A stretch of 64,000 nucleotides of DNA from Microvirga vignae. Lineage in GTDB: Bacteria > Pseudomonadota > Alphaproteobacteria > Rhizobiales > Beijerinckiaceae. The position numbers and the translations under genes are program-made. Positions within the stretch are counted from its first letter, which is position 1. The number at the start of each line of letters is the position of its first letter. The stretch lies in assembly GCF_001017175.1 (NCBI RefSeq), contig NZ_LCYG01000042.1:87708-151707 (forward strand), given 5' to 3'. The notes under the pieces are model-generated. The model worked only from the letters and a program-made list of their open reading frames with translations. It did not search any database and was not told the origin of the DNA. Below are positions 1 through 11,190 of the stretch, one piece after another.

Positions 1-207
1 CACCGCTTCCACTATCTCAAATATGCGCTGGCCTTCGTGCTGATCTTCATCGGCTCCAAGATCTTCGTGGCCGACATGCTGGGCCTCGCCAAGATCCCGG
101 CTCCGATCTCTCTGGGCGTGACCTTCGCCATCCTCGCCGCAGGCGTAGGCTGGAGCCTCTGGAAGACACGGGATGAGACAGGCGAAGCGAAGCACGTTGC
201 CAGCTGA
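1..207 (+). CDS. TerC family membrane protein, C-terminal end (partial)
   Basis: The window opens inside a reading frame that runs in frame from base 1 to the TGA at 205-207 (68 residues). The peptide (HRFHYLKYAL..., then a hydrophobic segment, then WSLWKT) is nearly the same as the C-terminus of the complete TerC protein encoded 200 bases downstream, and the two DNA stretches are also almost identical over their first 30 bases (1-30 against 1210-1239). TerC/Alx proteins are multi-pass inner-membrane proteins tied to tellurium resistance or manganese export. This is therefore the upstream member of a tandem TerC pair. The start, the N-terminal membrane segments and the acidic transport residues lie outside the window, so function rests on homology with the neighbour. 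Confidence 0.9.
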   Translation, partial: HRFHYLKYALAFVLIFIGSKIFVADMLGLAKIPAPISLGVTFAILAAGVGWSLWKTRDETGEAKHVAS

Positions 208-228
208 CAACCAGCATTACACAATATC

Positions 229-259
229 GATGCCGGGAGGTTCGCATCCTTCCGGCATC
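229..259 (+). terminator. 12-bp hairpin after the first TerC gene
   Basis: GATGCCGGGAGG pairs with CCTTCCGGCATC (one G-T pair) around a 7-nt loop, 21 nt after the stop of the first TerC gene. There is no T-run after it, so it could be a weak terminator or an mRNA-stabilising hairpin. The rest of the 211-bp gap before the second TerC gene shows no Mn riboswitch (yybP-ykoY) core that I can recognise. Confidence 0.45.
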
Positions 260-418
260 GGAACGACTGCTAAGCCTTGCTCGATTCTAGGCTGCTCATC
301 CTTGCAGCGCATGATCGGCGCTCCCACGTAAAATCTATCACTTACCGGGCCCACTTGGTGGAGACGGCTTGTCCACGATGTCGGACCTGGCGGGATTCAA
401 CATGAACGGGCTTAAGTC

Positions 419-1414
419 ATGTTCGACATCCTGCTCATTGCTTGGCTCGGCAAGCCTCTCTGGATGTGGCTGGCTTTCTTCAGTCTTGTCGGATCGCTGC
501 TTGTCTTCGATCTGGGCGTTCTCAACCGTAAAGATCACGCCATCGAGATCCGCGAGAGCCTCTATATGAGCGCTTTCTATATCGCGCTCGGCCTGCTCTT
601 CGGCCTTTGGGTCTGGTGGTATCTCGGACCTGAGCCAGGCATCAATTACGTGACCGGCTTCGCCTTGGAGAAGGCGCTGGCGATGGACAATGTGTTCATC
701 ATCGCCCTCGTCTTTCGATATTTTGCCGTGCCGCGGCTTTACCAGCACCGTGTTCTGTTCTGGGGGATCGTGGGGGTCATCGTCCTGCGCGCATTGATGA
801 TCGGCTTCGGCATTGCCGCCATCTCCCATTTCTCATGGGTCCTCTATATCTTCGGGCTGTTTCTGATCGCCACGGGATTGAAGACGCTTTTCTTCGCGGA
901 GCAGGTGAACGACATTGCCCGCAATCCCGTGCTGCACCTGATGCGCCGGCGTTTCAACGTTACAGACCAGCACTATGGCCGTCATTTTTTCGTGAAGCTG
1001 CCTCACCCCAAGACCGGGCAACCGACATGGTTCATGACGCCGATGTTTCTGGCGCTGGCGCTCATCGAGGGTGCCGACATCCTCTTTGCGGTGGATTCGG
1101 TTCCGGCAATCTTCGCCATCACCACGGATCCGTTCATCGTCTACACGTCGAACATCTTCGCGATCCTCGGCCTGCGTGCGCTCTACTTCACTCTCGCCGC
1201 GATGATCCACCGCTTCCACTATCTCAAATATGCCTTGGCGCTCGTGCTGATCTTCATCGGGGCAAAGATCTTCGTGGCGGAGGCTCTCGACATCGGCAAG
1301 ATTCCACCCGCCATCTCGCTCGGCGTGACATTGACTATCTTGACCGCCGGCGTGCTGTGGAGCTTGTGGAAGACAGGAAAGGGCGGCACTCAGGGTGATG
1401 AGCTCTCCGTTTAA
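419..1414 (+). CDS. TerC family integral membrane protein (Alx-like)
   Basis: 331 residues, close to E. coli Alx (321). The protein is very hydrophobic, with about eight or nine predicted membrane segments starting at residues 9-28 (FDILLIAWLGKPLWMWLAFF). It carries the acidic family motifs: the FALEKALAMDNVFIIALVF segment near residue 80 and the ALIEGADILFAVDSVPAIF segment near residue 215, whose Asp and Glu residues are typical of TerC. It lies in the inner membrane; the family is linked to tellurite resistance, alkaline pH response and Mn homeostasis, but the substrate cannot be read from sequence. It is the downstream member of a tandem pair. No gene-specific riboswitch was recognised upstream. 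The family is certain; the ion is not. Confidence 0.93.
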   Translation: MFDILLIAWLGKPLWMWLAFFSLVGSLLVFDLGVLNRKDHAIEIRESLYMSAFYIALGLLFGLWVWWYLGPEPGINYVTGFALEKALAMDNVFIIALVFRYFAVPRLYQHRVLFWGIVGVIVLRALMIGFGIAAISHFSWVLYIFGLFLIATGLKTLFFAEQVNDIARNPVLHLMRRRFNVTDQHYGRHFFVKLPHPKTGQPTWFMTPMFLALALIEGADILFAVDSVPAIFAITTDPFIVYTSNIFAILGLRALYFTLAAMIHRFHYLKYALALVLIFIGAKIFVAEALDIGKIPPAISLGVTLTILTAGVLWSLWKTGKGGTQGDELSV

Positions 1415-1436
1415 CGCCCAAGCCTATCCCGCTTCC

Positions 1437-1898
1437 CTAGACCGGCAGGATCCCGTCGCTCTTGACTTCCTCCATCACTGCATAGGTGCGGGTTTCCTTG
1501 ACGCCCGGGAGTGCCAGCAGGATCTCGCCGAGGAAGTGGCGGTAGGCAGCCATGTCGGCAACACGCGTTTTGACCAGGTAATCGAAGCCGCCCGCGACCA
1601 TGTGGCATTCGAGAACTTCCGGAGCGCGCCTCACGGCTTCTGCGAATTTTTCAAAGACATCCGGCGTCGTCTTGTCGAGGGAGACCTCCACAAAGACCAA
1701 GAGTTCCAATCCCAGCCGGTGCGGGTCGAGCCGCGCTCCGAAGCCTGCGATGAACCCCTCCCGCTGCAGGCGCTTCACCCGGTCGCTGGTGGAGGTTGGG
1801 GAGAGGCCTACCTTCTCTGCCAAGTCCACGGTGGAAATCCTGCCATCCTGCTGCAGGAACTTCAGGATCTTCCGATCGATCCGGTCAATTTCCGTCAT
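1437..1898 (-). CDS. putR: Lrp/AsnC-family regulator, probable proline-responsive activator PutR
   Basis: 153 residues from the ATG at 1898, which gives the usual family start MTEIDRIDRKILKFLQQDG. An upstream TTG at 1922 would add eight unusual residues. An N-terminal helix-turn-helix (TVDLAEKVGLSPTSTSDRVKRL without its first part, residues about 22-45) is followed by an effector-binding RAM-like alpha/beta domain. It is divergent from putA with 113 bp between start codons. In Agrobacterium and Rhodobacter a divergently transcribed Lrp-type PutR activates putA in response to proline. The downstream PutA here lacks the ribbon-helix-helix domain that autoregulates enterobacterial PutA, which fits control by this separate regulator. 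The family is sure; the PutR assignment is inferred from position. Confidence 0.88.
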   Translation of the reverse strand: MTEIDRIDRKILKFLQQDGRISTVDLAEKVGLSPTSTSDRVKRLQREGFIAGFGARLDPHRLGLELLVFVEVSLDKTTPDVFEKFAEAVRRAPEVLECHMVAGGFDYLVKTRVADMAAYRHFLGEILLALPGVKETRTYAVMEEVKSDGILPV

Positions 1899-1928
1899 TT
1901 TCACGCCCGCTAAGCTTATCAACCTGAA

Positions 1929-1952
1929 ATATTAAGGCATATCCCATAATAT
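1929..1952. promoter_or_regulatory. inverted repeat in the putR-putA intergenic region, candidate PutR operator
   Basis: ATATTAAGG, six bases, then CCATAATAT. The second arm is the reverse complement of the first at eight of nine positions. It is A/T-rich inside G/C-rich DNA and sits 31 bp before the putR start and 59 bp before the putA start, where an Lrp-type activator would act on both promoters. Binding is inferred. Confidence 0.5.
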
Positions 1953-2011
1953 CGCCATCGAAACGCGGTATGAGAGCCCGTATATTCCCGGGAAATTCCC
2001 AGAGGAAACCC

Positions 2012-5000
2012 ATGGCTCAGAATTTCAACGCCGCCCTGCCCTTCAACCCGCCCTTCGCCGAGGATGACAAGGCCATTGCCGCCCGTCTCCTGGCCAGTTC
2101 CCGCCTCTCGCCCGAGCGTGAGCGCCGCATCGACGAGCAGGCTGCCCGTCTGATCGAGGCGATCCGCGCCAAAGGCGGCGGCCTCGGCGGCGTCGAGGAG
2201 ATGCTGCGCGAATATGCACTCTCCACCAAGGAGGGCCTCGCCCTCATGGTACTGGCGGAAGCACTTCTGCGCGTCCCGGATGCCGCCACCGCCGACAAGC
2301 TCATCGAGGACAAGCTCGGCCAAGCGGATTTCGCGCGCCACGAGGCCAAGTCCGACGCCTTCTTGGTCTCGGCCTCGGCGTGGGCGCTCGGCATCACCGC
2401 CCGCGTGATCCAGCCCGGTGAGACGCCGGAGAGCATTCTCGGCCAGCTCACGAAGCGCATCGGCCTCCCCGCCGTGCGCGCTGCCACCCGCCAGGCCATG
2501 CGCGTGATGGGCAACCACTTCGTGCTGGGTCAGACCATCGAGGAAGCGCTGAAGCGCGCCACCTCCTCGAAGGGCCGCGTCTATCGCTATTCCTTCGATA
2601 TGCTGGGCGAAGGCGCCCGCACGGCGGACGACGCCCGCCGCTATTTCGAATCCTACTCCTCCGCCATCGACGCCATCGGCCGCTCCGCGGGAAATGAGCC
2701 TCTGCCGAACCGCCCCGGCATCTCGGTGAAGCTTTCCGCGCTGCATCCGCGCTATGAGGCGACAAGCCGTGAGCGAGTCATGCGCGAGCTTGTGCCGCTC
2801 GTCGTCGAGCTGGCGCAGAAGGCGAAGTCCTATGACCTCAATTTCACCATCGACGCGGAAGAGGCGGATCGTCTCGAACTGTCGCTCGAAGTGATCGAGG
2901 CCGTGATCGCCGATCCGTCACTGGCGGGTTGGAAGGGTTTCGGGCTCGCCATCCAGTCGTATCAGAAGCGCGCAGGCAGCGTGATCGACGCGATCGCCGC
3001 CATGGCCGAGCGCTATGACCGTCAGATGATGGTGCGTCTCGTGAAAGGCGCCTACTGGGATACGGAAGTGAAGCGCGCGCAGGAGCGTGGGCTCGACGAT
3101 TATCCGGTATTCACCCGTAAGGCGATGACGGACCTGCATTACATGGCCTGCGCCGAGAAGATGCTCTCGCTTCGCCCGCGAATCTTCCCGCAATTTGCCA
3201 CCCACAATGCACTGACCGTCGCCTCCATCCTCGAGCGCGCAGGCGGCACCGAGGGCTTCGAGTTCCAGCGGCTGCACGGCATGGGCGAAGCGCTTTACGC
3301 CCGCCTCCTCGAAGACAATCCGGGCCTTGGCTGCCGCGCCTATGCGCCTGTCGGCGGCCACCGCGACCTCCTTGCCTACCTCGTGCGTCGTCTTCTCGAG
3401 AACGGAGCGAATTCCTCCTTCGTGTCGGTTGCGGCCGACCCCAACGTTCCGGTGCAAGCCTTGCTGAAGCGTCCTGCCGACATCATCGTCTCCGAAACTC
3501 AGGCCCGTCATCCCAAACTCCCGCTGCCGCGCGATCTCTACGGCACCGAGCGCCCGAATTCTAAGGGCGTGGAGTTCGGTCATCAGGCTTCGCTCGATGC
3601 GCTGCTTGCCGAGATCAGGCAGGCGGCTTCGCAGACCTACCGCGCCGATCCGCTCCTCGACGGCAAGACTGCGTCCGGCGAGACGCGCCCGGTCGTCAGC
3701 CCTATCGACGGCACGACAGTTGCTGGCCAGGTGACGGAAGCCACGCCTGAGGTCGCCGACCGCGCCATGGCCTCCGCCCGCGCAGGCTTCGCCGCGTGGA
3801 GCCGCACGGATGTCGAGACCCGCGCGCAGGCGCTTGAGCGCGCAGCCGATCTGCTCGAAGAGCGCCGCGGCGCGCTGCTGCATCTCCTGCAGACGGAAGC
3901 GGGCAAGACGCTCGACGACGCACTCTCCGAAGTGCGCGAAGCGGTCGATTTCTGCCGCTACTACGCGGTGCAGGGCCGCACGCTCTTCGGCTCCGGCGAG
4001 CCGATGCCCGGCCCGACCGGCGAGAGCAACGTGCTGCGCCTTCGCGGACGCGGCGTATTCGTGGCGATCTCGCCCTGGAATTTCCCGCTCGCAATCTTCT
4101 TAGGGCAGGTGAGCGCTGCACTGATGGCCGGCAACACGGTTGTGGCAAAGCCCGCCGAGCAGACGCCGCTGATCGCCGACATGGCCGTGCGCATTCTCCA
4201 CGAGGCCGGTGTCGGCAAGACGGCGCTGCACCTCGTTCCCGGTGATGGTCGCGTGGGCGCACGTCTCGTCGAGCACAAGGATGTGGCTGGTGTCGTCTTC
4301 ACCGGCTCGACGGAGGTGGCGCGCATCATCAACCGCACACTGGCAGGCAAGGATGCTGCTATCGTTCCGCTGATCGCGGAAACCGGCGGAATCAACGCGA
4401 TGATTGTCGATGCCACGGCGCTGCCTGAGCAGGTTGCCGACGACGTTGTCACCTCTGCGTTCCGTTCGGCGGGTCAGCGCTGCTCGGCACTGCGACTGCT
4501 CTGCGTGCAGGATGATGTTGCGGACCGCATGATCGAGATGATTGCAGGCAGCGCGCGCGAGCTGAAGCTCGGCGACCCCCGCGATGTATCGGTCCATATC
4601 GGCCCGGTCATCGACCGCGAGGCCAAGGACAAGCTGGACGCGCATGTTGGGGCGATGAAACGTCGGGCGAAGGTGCACTATGCCGGCACCGCGCCGGCGG
4701 CTGGCACCTATGTCGCGCCGCATATCTTCGAGCTCAACAAGCCGCATGATCTCGCCCAGGAAGTGTTTGGCCCCATCCTCCACGTGGTGCGCTACAAGGC
4801 GGATCGTCTCGAAGAGGTCATCCAAGCCATCGAGGGCACTGGCTATGGCCTCACGCTGGGCGTGCATTCGCGCATTGATGCCACGGTGAATCGGGTTGTC
4901 GAGGCTCTGTCGGTCGGCAACGTCTATGTGAACCGCAACATGATCGGCGCGGTGGTCGGCGTGCAGCCCTTCGGCGGTCACGGCCTCTCCGGCACCGGTC

Positions 5001-5110
5001 CGAAGGCTGGCGGCCCGCACTACCTCCTGCGGTTCGCCACCGAGCAGACGGTGACAATCAACACCGCTGCAGCCGGCGGCAACGCGAACCTGATCGCGAT
5101 GGGTGAGTAA
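2012..5110 (+). CDS. putA: bifunctional proline dehydrogenase / L-glutamate gamma-semialdehyde dehydrogenase PutA
   Basis: 1032 residues. The ATG at 2012 is chosen over the ATG at 1970 because AGAGGA lies 6-8 bases before it and the protein then starts MAQNFNAALPFNP. The protein oxidises proline to glutamate in two steps with FAD and NAD. The proline dehydrogenase barrel spans about residues 150-490 (FTIDAEEADRLE, LVKGAYWD, ATHNALTVASIL, EFQRLHGMGEALY). The aldehyde dehydrogenase domain spans about 540-1000, with FTGSTEVAR, ETGGIN and the catalytic Cys824 in SAGQRCSALR. At about 1030 residues it is the short PutA type without the N-terminal ribbon-helix-helix DNA-binding domain of E. coli PutA (1320). 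It should act at the membrane face and feed electrons to quinone. It is divergent from the Lrp-type regulator. Confidence 0.96.
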   Translation: MAQNFNAALPFNPPFAEDDKAIAARLLASSRLSPERERRIDEQAARLIEAIRAKGGGLGGVEEMLREYALSTKEGLALMVLAEALLRVPDAATADKLIEDKLGQADFARHEAKSDAFLVSASAWALGITARVIQPGETPESILGQLTKRIGLPAVRAATRQAMRVMGNHFVLGQTIEEALKRATSSKGRVYRYSFDMLGEGARTADDARRYFESYSSAIDAIGRSAGNEPLPNRPGISVKLSALHPRYEATSRERVMRELVPLVVELAQKAKSYDLNFTIDAEEADRLELSLEVIEAVIADPSLAGWKGFGLAIQSYQKRAGSVIDAIAAMAERYDRQMMVRLVKGAYWDTEVKRAQERGLDDYPVFTRKAMTDLHYMACAEKMLSLRPRIFPQFATHNALTVASILERAGGTEGFEFQRLHGMGEALYARLLEDNPGLGCRAYAPVGGHRDLLAYLVRRLLENGANSSFVSVAADPNVPVQALLKRPADIIVSETQARHPKLPLPRDLYGTERPNSKGVEFGHQASLDALLAEIRQAASQTYRADPLLDGKTASGETRPVVSPIDGTTVAGQVTEATPEVADRAMASARAGFAAWSRTDVETRAQALERAADLLEERRGALLHLLQTEAGKTLDDALSEVREAVDFCRYYAVQGRTLFGSGEPMPGPTGESNVLRLRGRGVFVAISPWNFPLAIFLGQVSAALMAGNTVVAKPAEQTPLIADMAVRILHEAGVGKTALHLVPGDGRVGARLVEHKDVAGVVFTGSTEVARIINRTLAGKDAAIVPLIAETGGINAMIVDATALPEQVADDVVTSAFRSAGQRCSALRLLCVQDDVADRMIEMIAGSARELKLGDPRDVSVHIGPVIDREAKDKLDAHVGAMKRRAKVHYAGTAPAAGTYVAPHIFELNKPHDLAQEVFGPILHVVRYKADRLEEVIQAIEGTGYGLTLGVHSRIDATVNRVVEALSVGNVYVNRNMIGAVVGVQPFGGHGLSGTGPKAGGPHYLLRFATEQTVTINTAAAGGNANLIAMGE

Positions 5111-5145
5111 GGGCAGACGCTCTCGGTTCGCGGTGCTCTCTGACG

Positions 5146-5395
5146 CGTCATCCCCGGACTTGTTCCGGGGATCCACGCCTTAGTGGCGGAGTGGTTCCTG
5201 GCGCATCGTGTGGAACCGAAGGTCCGCGTCGGCGATTCGAAGAGCCACGCCGGTGAAAAGTCGACCCGGTTTTCGTATCCTACGATGCGCTACTCACAGA
5301 CAACGAGCACCGGATCGATCCCGAAAGTGCAAACCCACTTTGGGGTCCGATGCTCCAAGACGTGAATGGCCGGGGCAAGCCCGGCCATTACGAAG
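5146..5395. repeat. palindromic repeat (type A) split by an inserted second repeat
   Basis: The left half (5146-5187) carries ATCCCCGGA-5 nt-TCCGGGGAT and continues as CCACGCCTTAGTGGCGG. The right half (5357-5395) starts AAGACGTGAATGG and carries AATGGCCGGG-5 nt-CCCGGCCATT. In the related copy at 24296-24383 these two halves are only about 17 bp apart, whereas here about 165 bp of another repeat lies between them. The element fills most of the space between the convergent genes putA and the 2H phosphoesterase, so its hairpins may also act as terminators. Confidence 0.75.
5201..5352. repeat. dispersed repeat type B, copy 1
   Basis: The core 5201-5290 begins GCGCATCGT and ends ACGATGCGC, a perfect 9-bp terminal inverted repeat. 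The interior (GGAACCGAAGGTCCGCGTC, then AGCCACGCCGGTGAAAAG, then ACCCGGTTTTCG) matches a second copy at 33626-33757 over most of its length. A trailing palindromic tail (CCCGAAAGTG ... CACTTTGGGG) leads to CCGATGCTC, which also ends copy 2. It has no coding capacity, so this is a small non-autonomous repeat. It interrupts the type A repeat around it. Confidence 0.75.
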
Positions 5396-5405
5396 TGTGG
5401 AGAAT

Positions 5406-5918
5406 TTATCCGTGTGTAAACGAGAAGCGACACACATTCTCCCATGGTCCACCACGGTACCACCAGAGATCCAAGCCGATTCCTTGGGCCCGGAACGGCA
5501 CAAAGGTCTCTGACAACTCTGTCAGCAGTGCTCTCGCTTTCTGCGGGTCGACCTTGTTCTGCACCGTCACATGCGGCTGGTGCTTCTGCCGGTCCTGGGG
5601 TGTCAGCCAGTGAGCCCATTCTGATGCGAGGCTGCGGCGCAGATCCGCCAGTTCTGGAGACTGCAGAGTGTAGGCGACGCCACGTCCGAGAGAGCGCAGG
5701 GTCGTGACATCGAGTTGGAAGCGGGGTTGAACAGAGCACTTCTGCTCAATGGCTTCCTGGATGGTCTTGATCTGATCACCCGGCAGATGATGAAACAACG
5801 TCAAATGCGCGTGAATTAAGTTCCGCTCCGGCGCAAAGTAGCGCCGCCTCTTGGCATCGAAGAACGCGAACGAACCCTCGTCCAGGGCAAGCGTCAGGAT
5901 AAGAGGGGACTTCGTCAT
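5406..5918 (-). CDS. 2H phosphoesterase superfamily protein (2'-5' RNA ligase / cyclic phosphodiesterase-like)
   Basis: 170 residues. It shows the two HxTx-type motifs of the 2H superfamily, HAHLTLF (residues about 37-43) and HQPHVTVQ (about 115-122), with spacing usual for LigT/ThpR-like enzymes that act on 2',3'-cyclic phosphates or 2'-5' bonds in RNA. The real substrate is unknown. It lies 37 bp downstream of atpC on the same strand, but the atp terminator sits between them and no clear Shine-Dalgarno sequence precedes the ATG at 5918, so it may have its own weak promoter or depend on read-through. Its 3' end faces the putA end across a repeat region. Confidence 0.8.
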   Translation of the reverse strand: MTKSPLILTLALDEGSFAFFDAKRRRYFAPERNLIHAHLTLFHHLPGDQIKTIQEAIEQKCSVQPRFQLDVTTLRSLGRGVAYTLQSPELADLRRSLASEWAHWLTPQDRQKHQPHVTVQNKVDPQKARALLTELSETFVPFRAQGIGLDLWWYRGGPWENVCRFSFTHG

Positions 5919-5921
5919 GAA

Positions 5922-5947
5922 AAGAAAAACCCGGCTCGGGGCCGGGT
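5922..5947 (-). terminator. rho-independent terminator of the atp operon
   Basis: On the minus strand ACCCGGC-CCCGA-GCCGGGT is followed at once by TTTTCTTT. The 7-bp G/C-rich stem starts 8 nt after the atpC stop codon. It ends just before the ATG of the next gene. Confidence 0.85.
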
Positions 5948-5955
5948 GTTTCAGA

Positions 5956-6357
5956 TCAGTAGTTCAGCGCCGCCTTGGCTTCGCGCAACTGCGCGATGGC
6001 CGATTCCGCCGCATGCTTGGCGGCCGGATCATTGGTGGCATCATAGTGCATCTCGGCCGTCAGGATCTCATGGTCGAGAATCTCCTGAGTCAGCTCCTCC
6101 TCAGGAAGAGCACGCTCGGCAAGAACCGTGAGGCCGTTCTGGTTGGCATCGGCGAAGCCGCCACGCACCAGAACCCGGCGGCCGTTGCCGGGGTTGCTCG
6201 TGATGACGAGGAAGCCAGTCTTGAGGGTCGTCATCACCGGCGAGTGACCGGCGAGAACCGTCATGTCGCCTTCGCTCGCAGGCAGGACGACCGCATCGAC
6301 AGCGCCTGAGAACAGCACGCGCTCGGGAGAGACGAGTTCGAAAGTGAAGGTGGCCAT
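5956..6357 (-). CDS. atpC: F1F0 ATP synthase subunit epsilon
   Basis: 133 residues starting MATFTFELVSPERVLFSG, with the beta-sandwich signature motifs GDMTVLAGHSPVMTTL and VRGGFADAN. The C-terminal helical hairpin (EELTQEILDHE ... AIAQLREAKAALNY) is present. This is the central-stalk subunit that controls rotation and latent ATPase activity. It is the last gene of atpHAGDC and is followed by a clear terminator. A large hairpin separates it from atpD (116 bp gap), which may set its level apart from the rest of the operon. Confidence 0.96.
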   Translation of the reverse strand: MATFTFELVSPERVLFSGAVDAVVLPASEGDMTVLAGHSPVMTTLKTGFLVITSNPGNGRRVLVRGGFADANQNGLTVLAERALPEEELTQEILDHEILTAEMHYDATNDPAAKHAAESAIAQLREAKAALNY

Positions 6358-6428
6358 CTGAGCTTCTCGTCATCCGTCCGCACGAGAGGAGCGGTCCGGG
6401 ATCGTTGGAGACAGGCTTTTACAAAACA

Positions 6429-6458
6429 GTCCCGGAGCGTGCGGGCACGCTCCGGGAC
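6429..6458 (-). terminator. perfect 14-bp hairpin between atpD and atpC (attenuator or stabiliser)
   Basis: GTCCCGGAGCGTGC and GCACGCTCCGGGAC are perfect complements with only two bases between them. It starts 15 nt after the atpD stop; on the minus strand it is followed by ACTGTTTTGT, a short broken T-rich tract. It is inside the operon, so partial termination or RNA-end protection are both possible. Confidence 0.65.
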
Positions 6459-6473
6459 GATGCCGATTTCAGT

Positions 6474-7949
<1,476 letters not shown>

Positions 7950-8822
7950 TCAGAGCGCCTCGGCGCCCGAAATGATTTCGATCAGTTCCTTGGTGATCAT
8001 CGCCTGACGCGACCGGTTGTAGGTCATCGTCTGCTTCTTGATCATCTCGCCCGCGTTGCGGGTCGCATTGTCCATGGCGCTCATGCGAGCACCCTGTTCG
8101 GAAGCTGCGTTCTCCAAAAGTGCGCGGAAGATCTGCACGGTGAGATTCCGCGGCAGAAGCGTCGCCAGGATCTCGCCTTCCTCAGGCTCGTACTCGTAGA
8201 CCGCATCCGACGACGCGCCAGAGGTCTCGATCTGAGCCGGAATGATCTGCTGCGCTGTCGGGATCTGCGCGATCACCGAGCGGAAGCGCGAGTAGAACAG
8301 GGTCGCCACATCGAACTCGCCGGCTTCGAAGCGCGAAAGCACTTTCTGAGCGATCATGTCGCCCTGTTCGAAGCCGATCTGGCGCACGGAGCGCAGATCG
8401 ATGAACTCGATGATCTGCTCGGCGAACTGGCGACGAAGGATATCGTAGCCCTTCTTGCCCACGCAGATGATCTTGACCGTCTTGCCGTCGGCGAGAAGCC
8501 GGTTGGCATGGTCGCGAGCGAGACGTGCGATCGAGGAGTTGAACGCGCCGCACAGGCCACGCTCGGCCGTGCAGACGATCAGAAGATGAACCTGATTGGC
8601 GCCGGTGCCGGCGAGCAGACGCGGCGTATCGGGTCCGACAGTGATGCCGGACGCGAGGTTGCCGAGCACCGTGGCCATGCGCTGCGCGTAAGGACGCGCG
8701 GCTTCCGCCGCGGTCTGCGCGCGGCGCAGCTTCGCGGCGGCCACCATCTGCATGGCCTTGGTGATCTTCTGCGTCGCCTTGACCGAGGCGATGCGGTTAC
8801 GAAGGTCTTTCAAGCTCGGCAT
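7950..8822 (-). CDS. atpG: F1F0 ATP synthase subunit gamma
   Basis: 290 residues, starting [24 protein letters not shown], the conserved N-terminal coiled-coil helix of gamma (residues 1-60), and ending with the matching C-terminal helix ([15 protein letters not shown] ... [15 protein letters not shown]). The two helices form the rotating shaft inside the alpha-beta ring. The gene lies 54 bp after atpA and 21 bp before atpD, within the operon. Nothing unusual is seen. Confidence 0.97.
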   Translation of the reverse strand: MPSLKDLRNRIASVKATQKITKAMQMVAAAKLRRAQTAAEAARPYAQRMATVLGNLASGITVGPDTPRLLAGTGANQVHLLIVCTAERGLCGAFNSSIARLARDHANRLLADGKTVKIICVGKKGYDILRRQFAEQIIEFIDLRSVRQIGFEQGDMIAQKVLSRFEAGEFDVATLFYSRFRSVIAQIPTAQQIIPAQIETSGASSDAVYEYEPEEGEILATLLPRNLTVQIFRALLENAASEQGARMSAMDNATRNAGEMIKKQTMTYNRSRQAMITKELIEIISGAEAL

Positions 8823-8876
8823 CGAGCGGCCCTACCCTCTCCGGAGTTCCGGCTGGATCTTACGAGAACGCAAGTC

Positions 8877-10405
<1,529 letters not shown>

Positions 10406-10406
<1 letters not shown>

Positions 10407-10978
10407 CAGCGGACCTCTTTCATCGCTAGACGAATGGAATTGAGTTTGGTGCGCACCGAGGCATCCACCATGCGGGAGCCCATCTTTACGACGAGACCAC
10501 CGATGAGGCTCGGGTCGATTTTGACGTCGACAGCAACGTCAGCCTTGGCGACGTCGCGCAGCGCCGCCTTGATTTCGTTCAGAACGGTGTCCGACGGAGC
10601 TTCCGCCAGAATCACCTGGGCCCGGACAATGCCCTTCGCGTTGGCCACAAGGTCTTGATACGCGCGGATCATGTCGGGAAGGGCGAAGAGCCGGCGTTTG
10701 GATGCCACCAAGCGGATAAAGTTGCCCGTCAGGCCCGTGATGCCAGCCTTGGAAAGGAGGGCATCGGTCGCACGGGACTGCTCTTCGGCCGTGAAGATGG
10801 GGTTACGGATCAGGCGTTGCAGATCTTCGCTGCCCCGGATCAGTTGTTCGAAGCGGCCGAGGTCGCCGGCGACGGCGTCCACGGCATTGGCCTCCCGAGC
10901 GAGCTCGAACAGCGCCGAAGCGTAGCGCAACGCTACGCCCGACAGGAGGGGTCCTTCATGCGAACCGCTTTGCGCCAC
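10406..10978 (-). CDS. atpH: F1F0 ATP synthase subunit delta
   Basis: 190 residues. The N-terminal helical domain starts at about [19 protein letters not shown], and the C-terminal section ([23 protein letters not shown], then [27 protein letters not shown]) matches the delta/OSCP family. It connects F1 to the peripheral stalk. It is first in the F1 operon; the promoter must lie in the 212 bp before it, where a small AAGCTCA/TGAGCTT hairpin at 11016-11036 is the only visible structure. Confidence 0.96.
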
Positions 10979-11190
10979 GTAATCGTCTCTCTCAAGTTAC
11001 GGGTTTCGAACCGGCAAGCTCATTGTAAGTGAGCTTTCGGGAAACCCGTCAGGTCGGTGGAAGTGAGCCTTGGATGCGACCGTCTCCGCCTCCAGGCGGG
11101 GGTGCACTAGCATGGGTTTTCCTGGGGCGCAAGGCGAGCTAGGCCAGGAAGGGCCCGAAAAAGTCGGTGATGTCGCTCCAGGGTCAGGGA

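Noticed and set aside
208..418. Possible manganese (yybP-ykoY) riboswitch before the second TerC gene
   Set aside because: TerC genes often have one, but I could not find the conserved core or a fitting fold; only an unrelated 12-bp hairpin is present.
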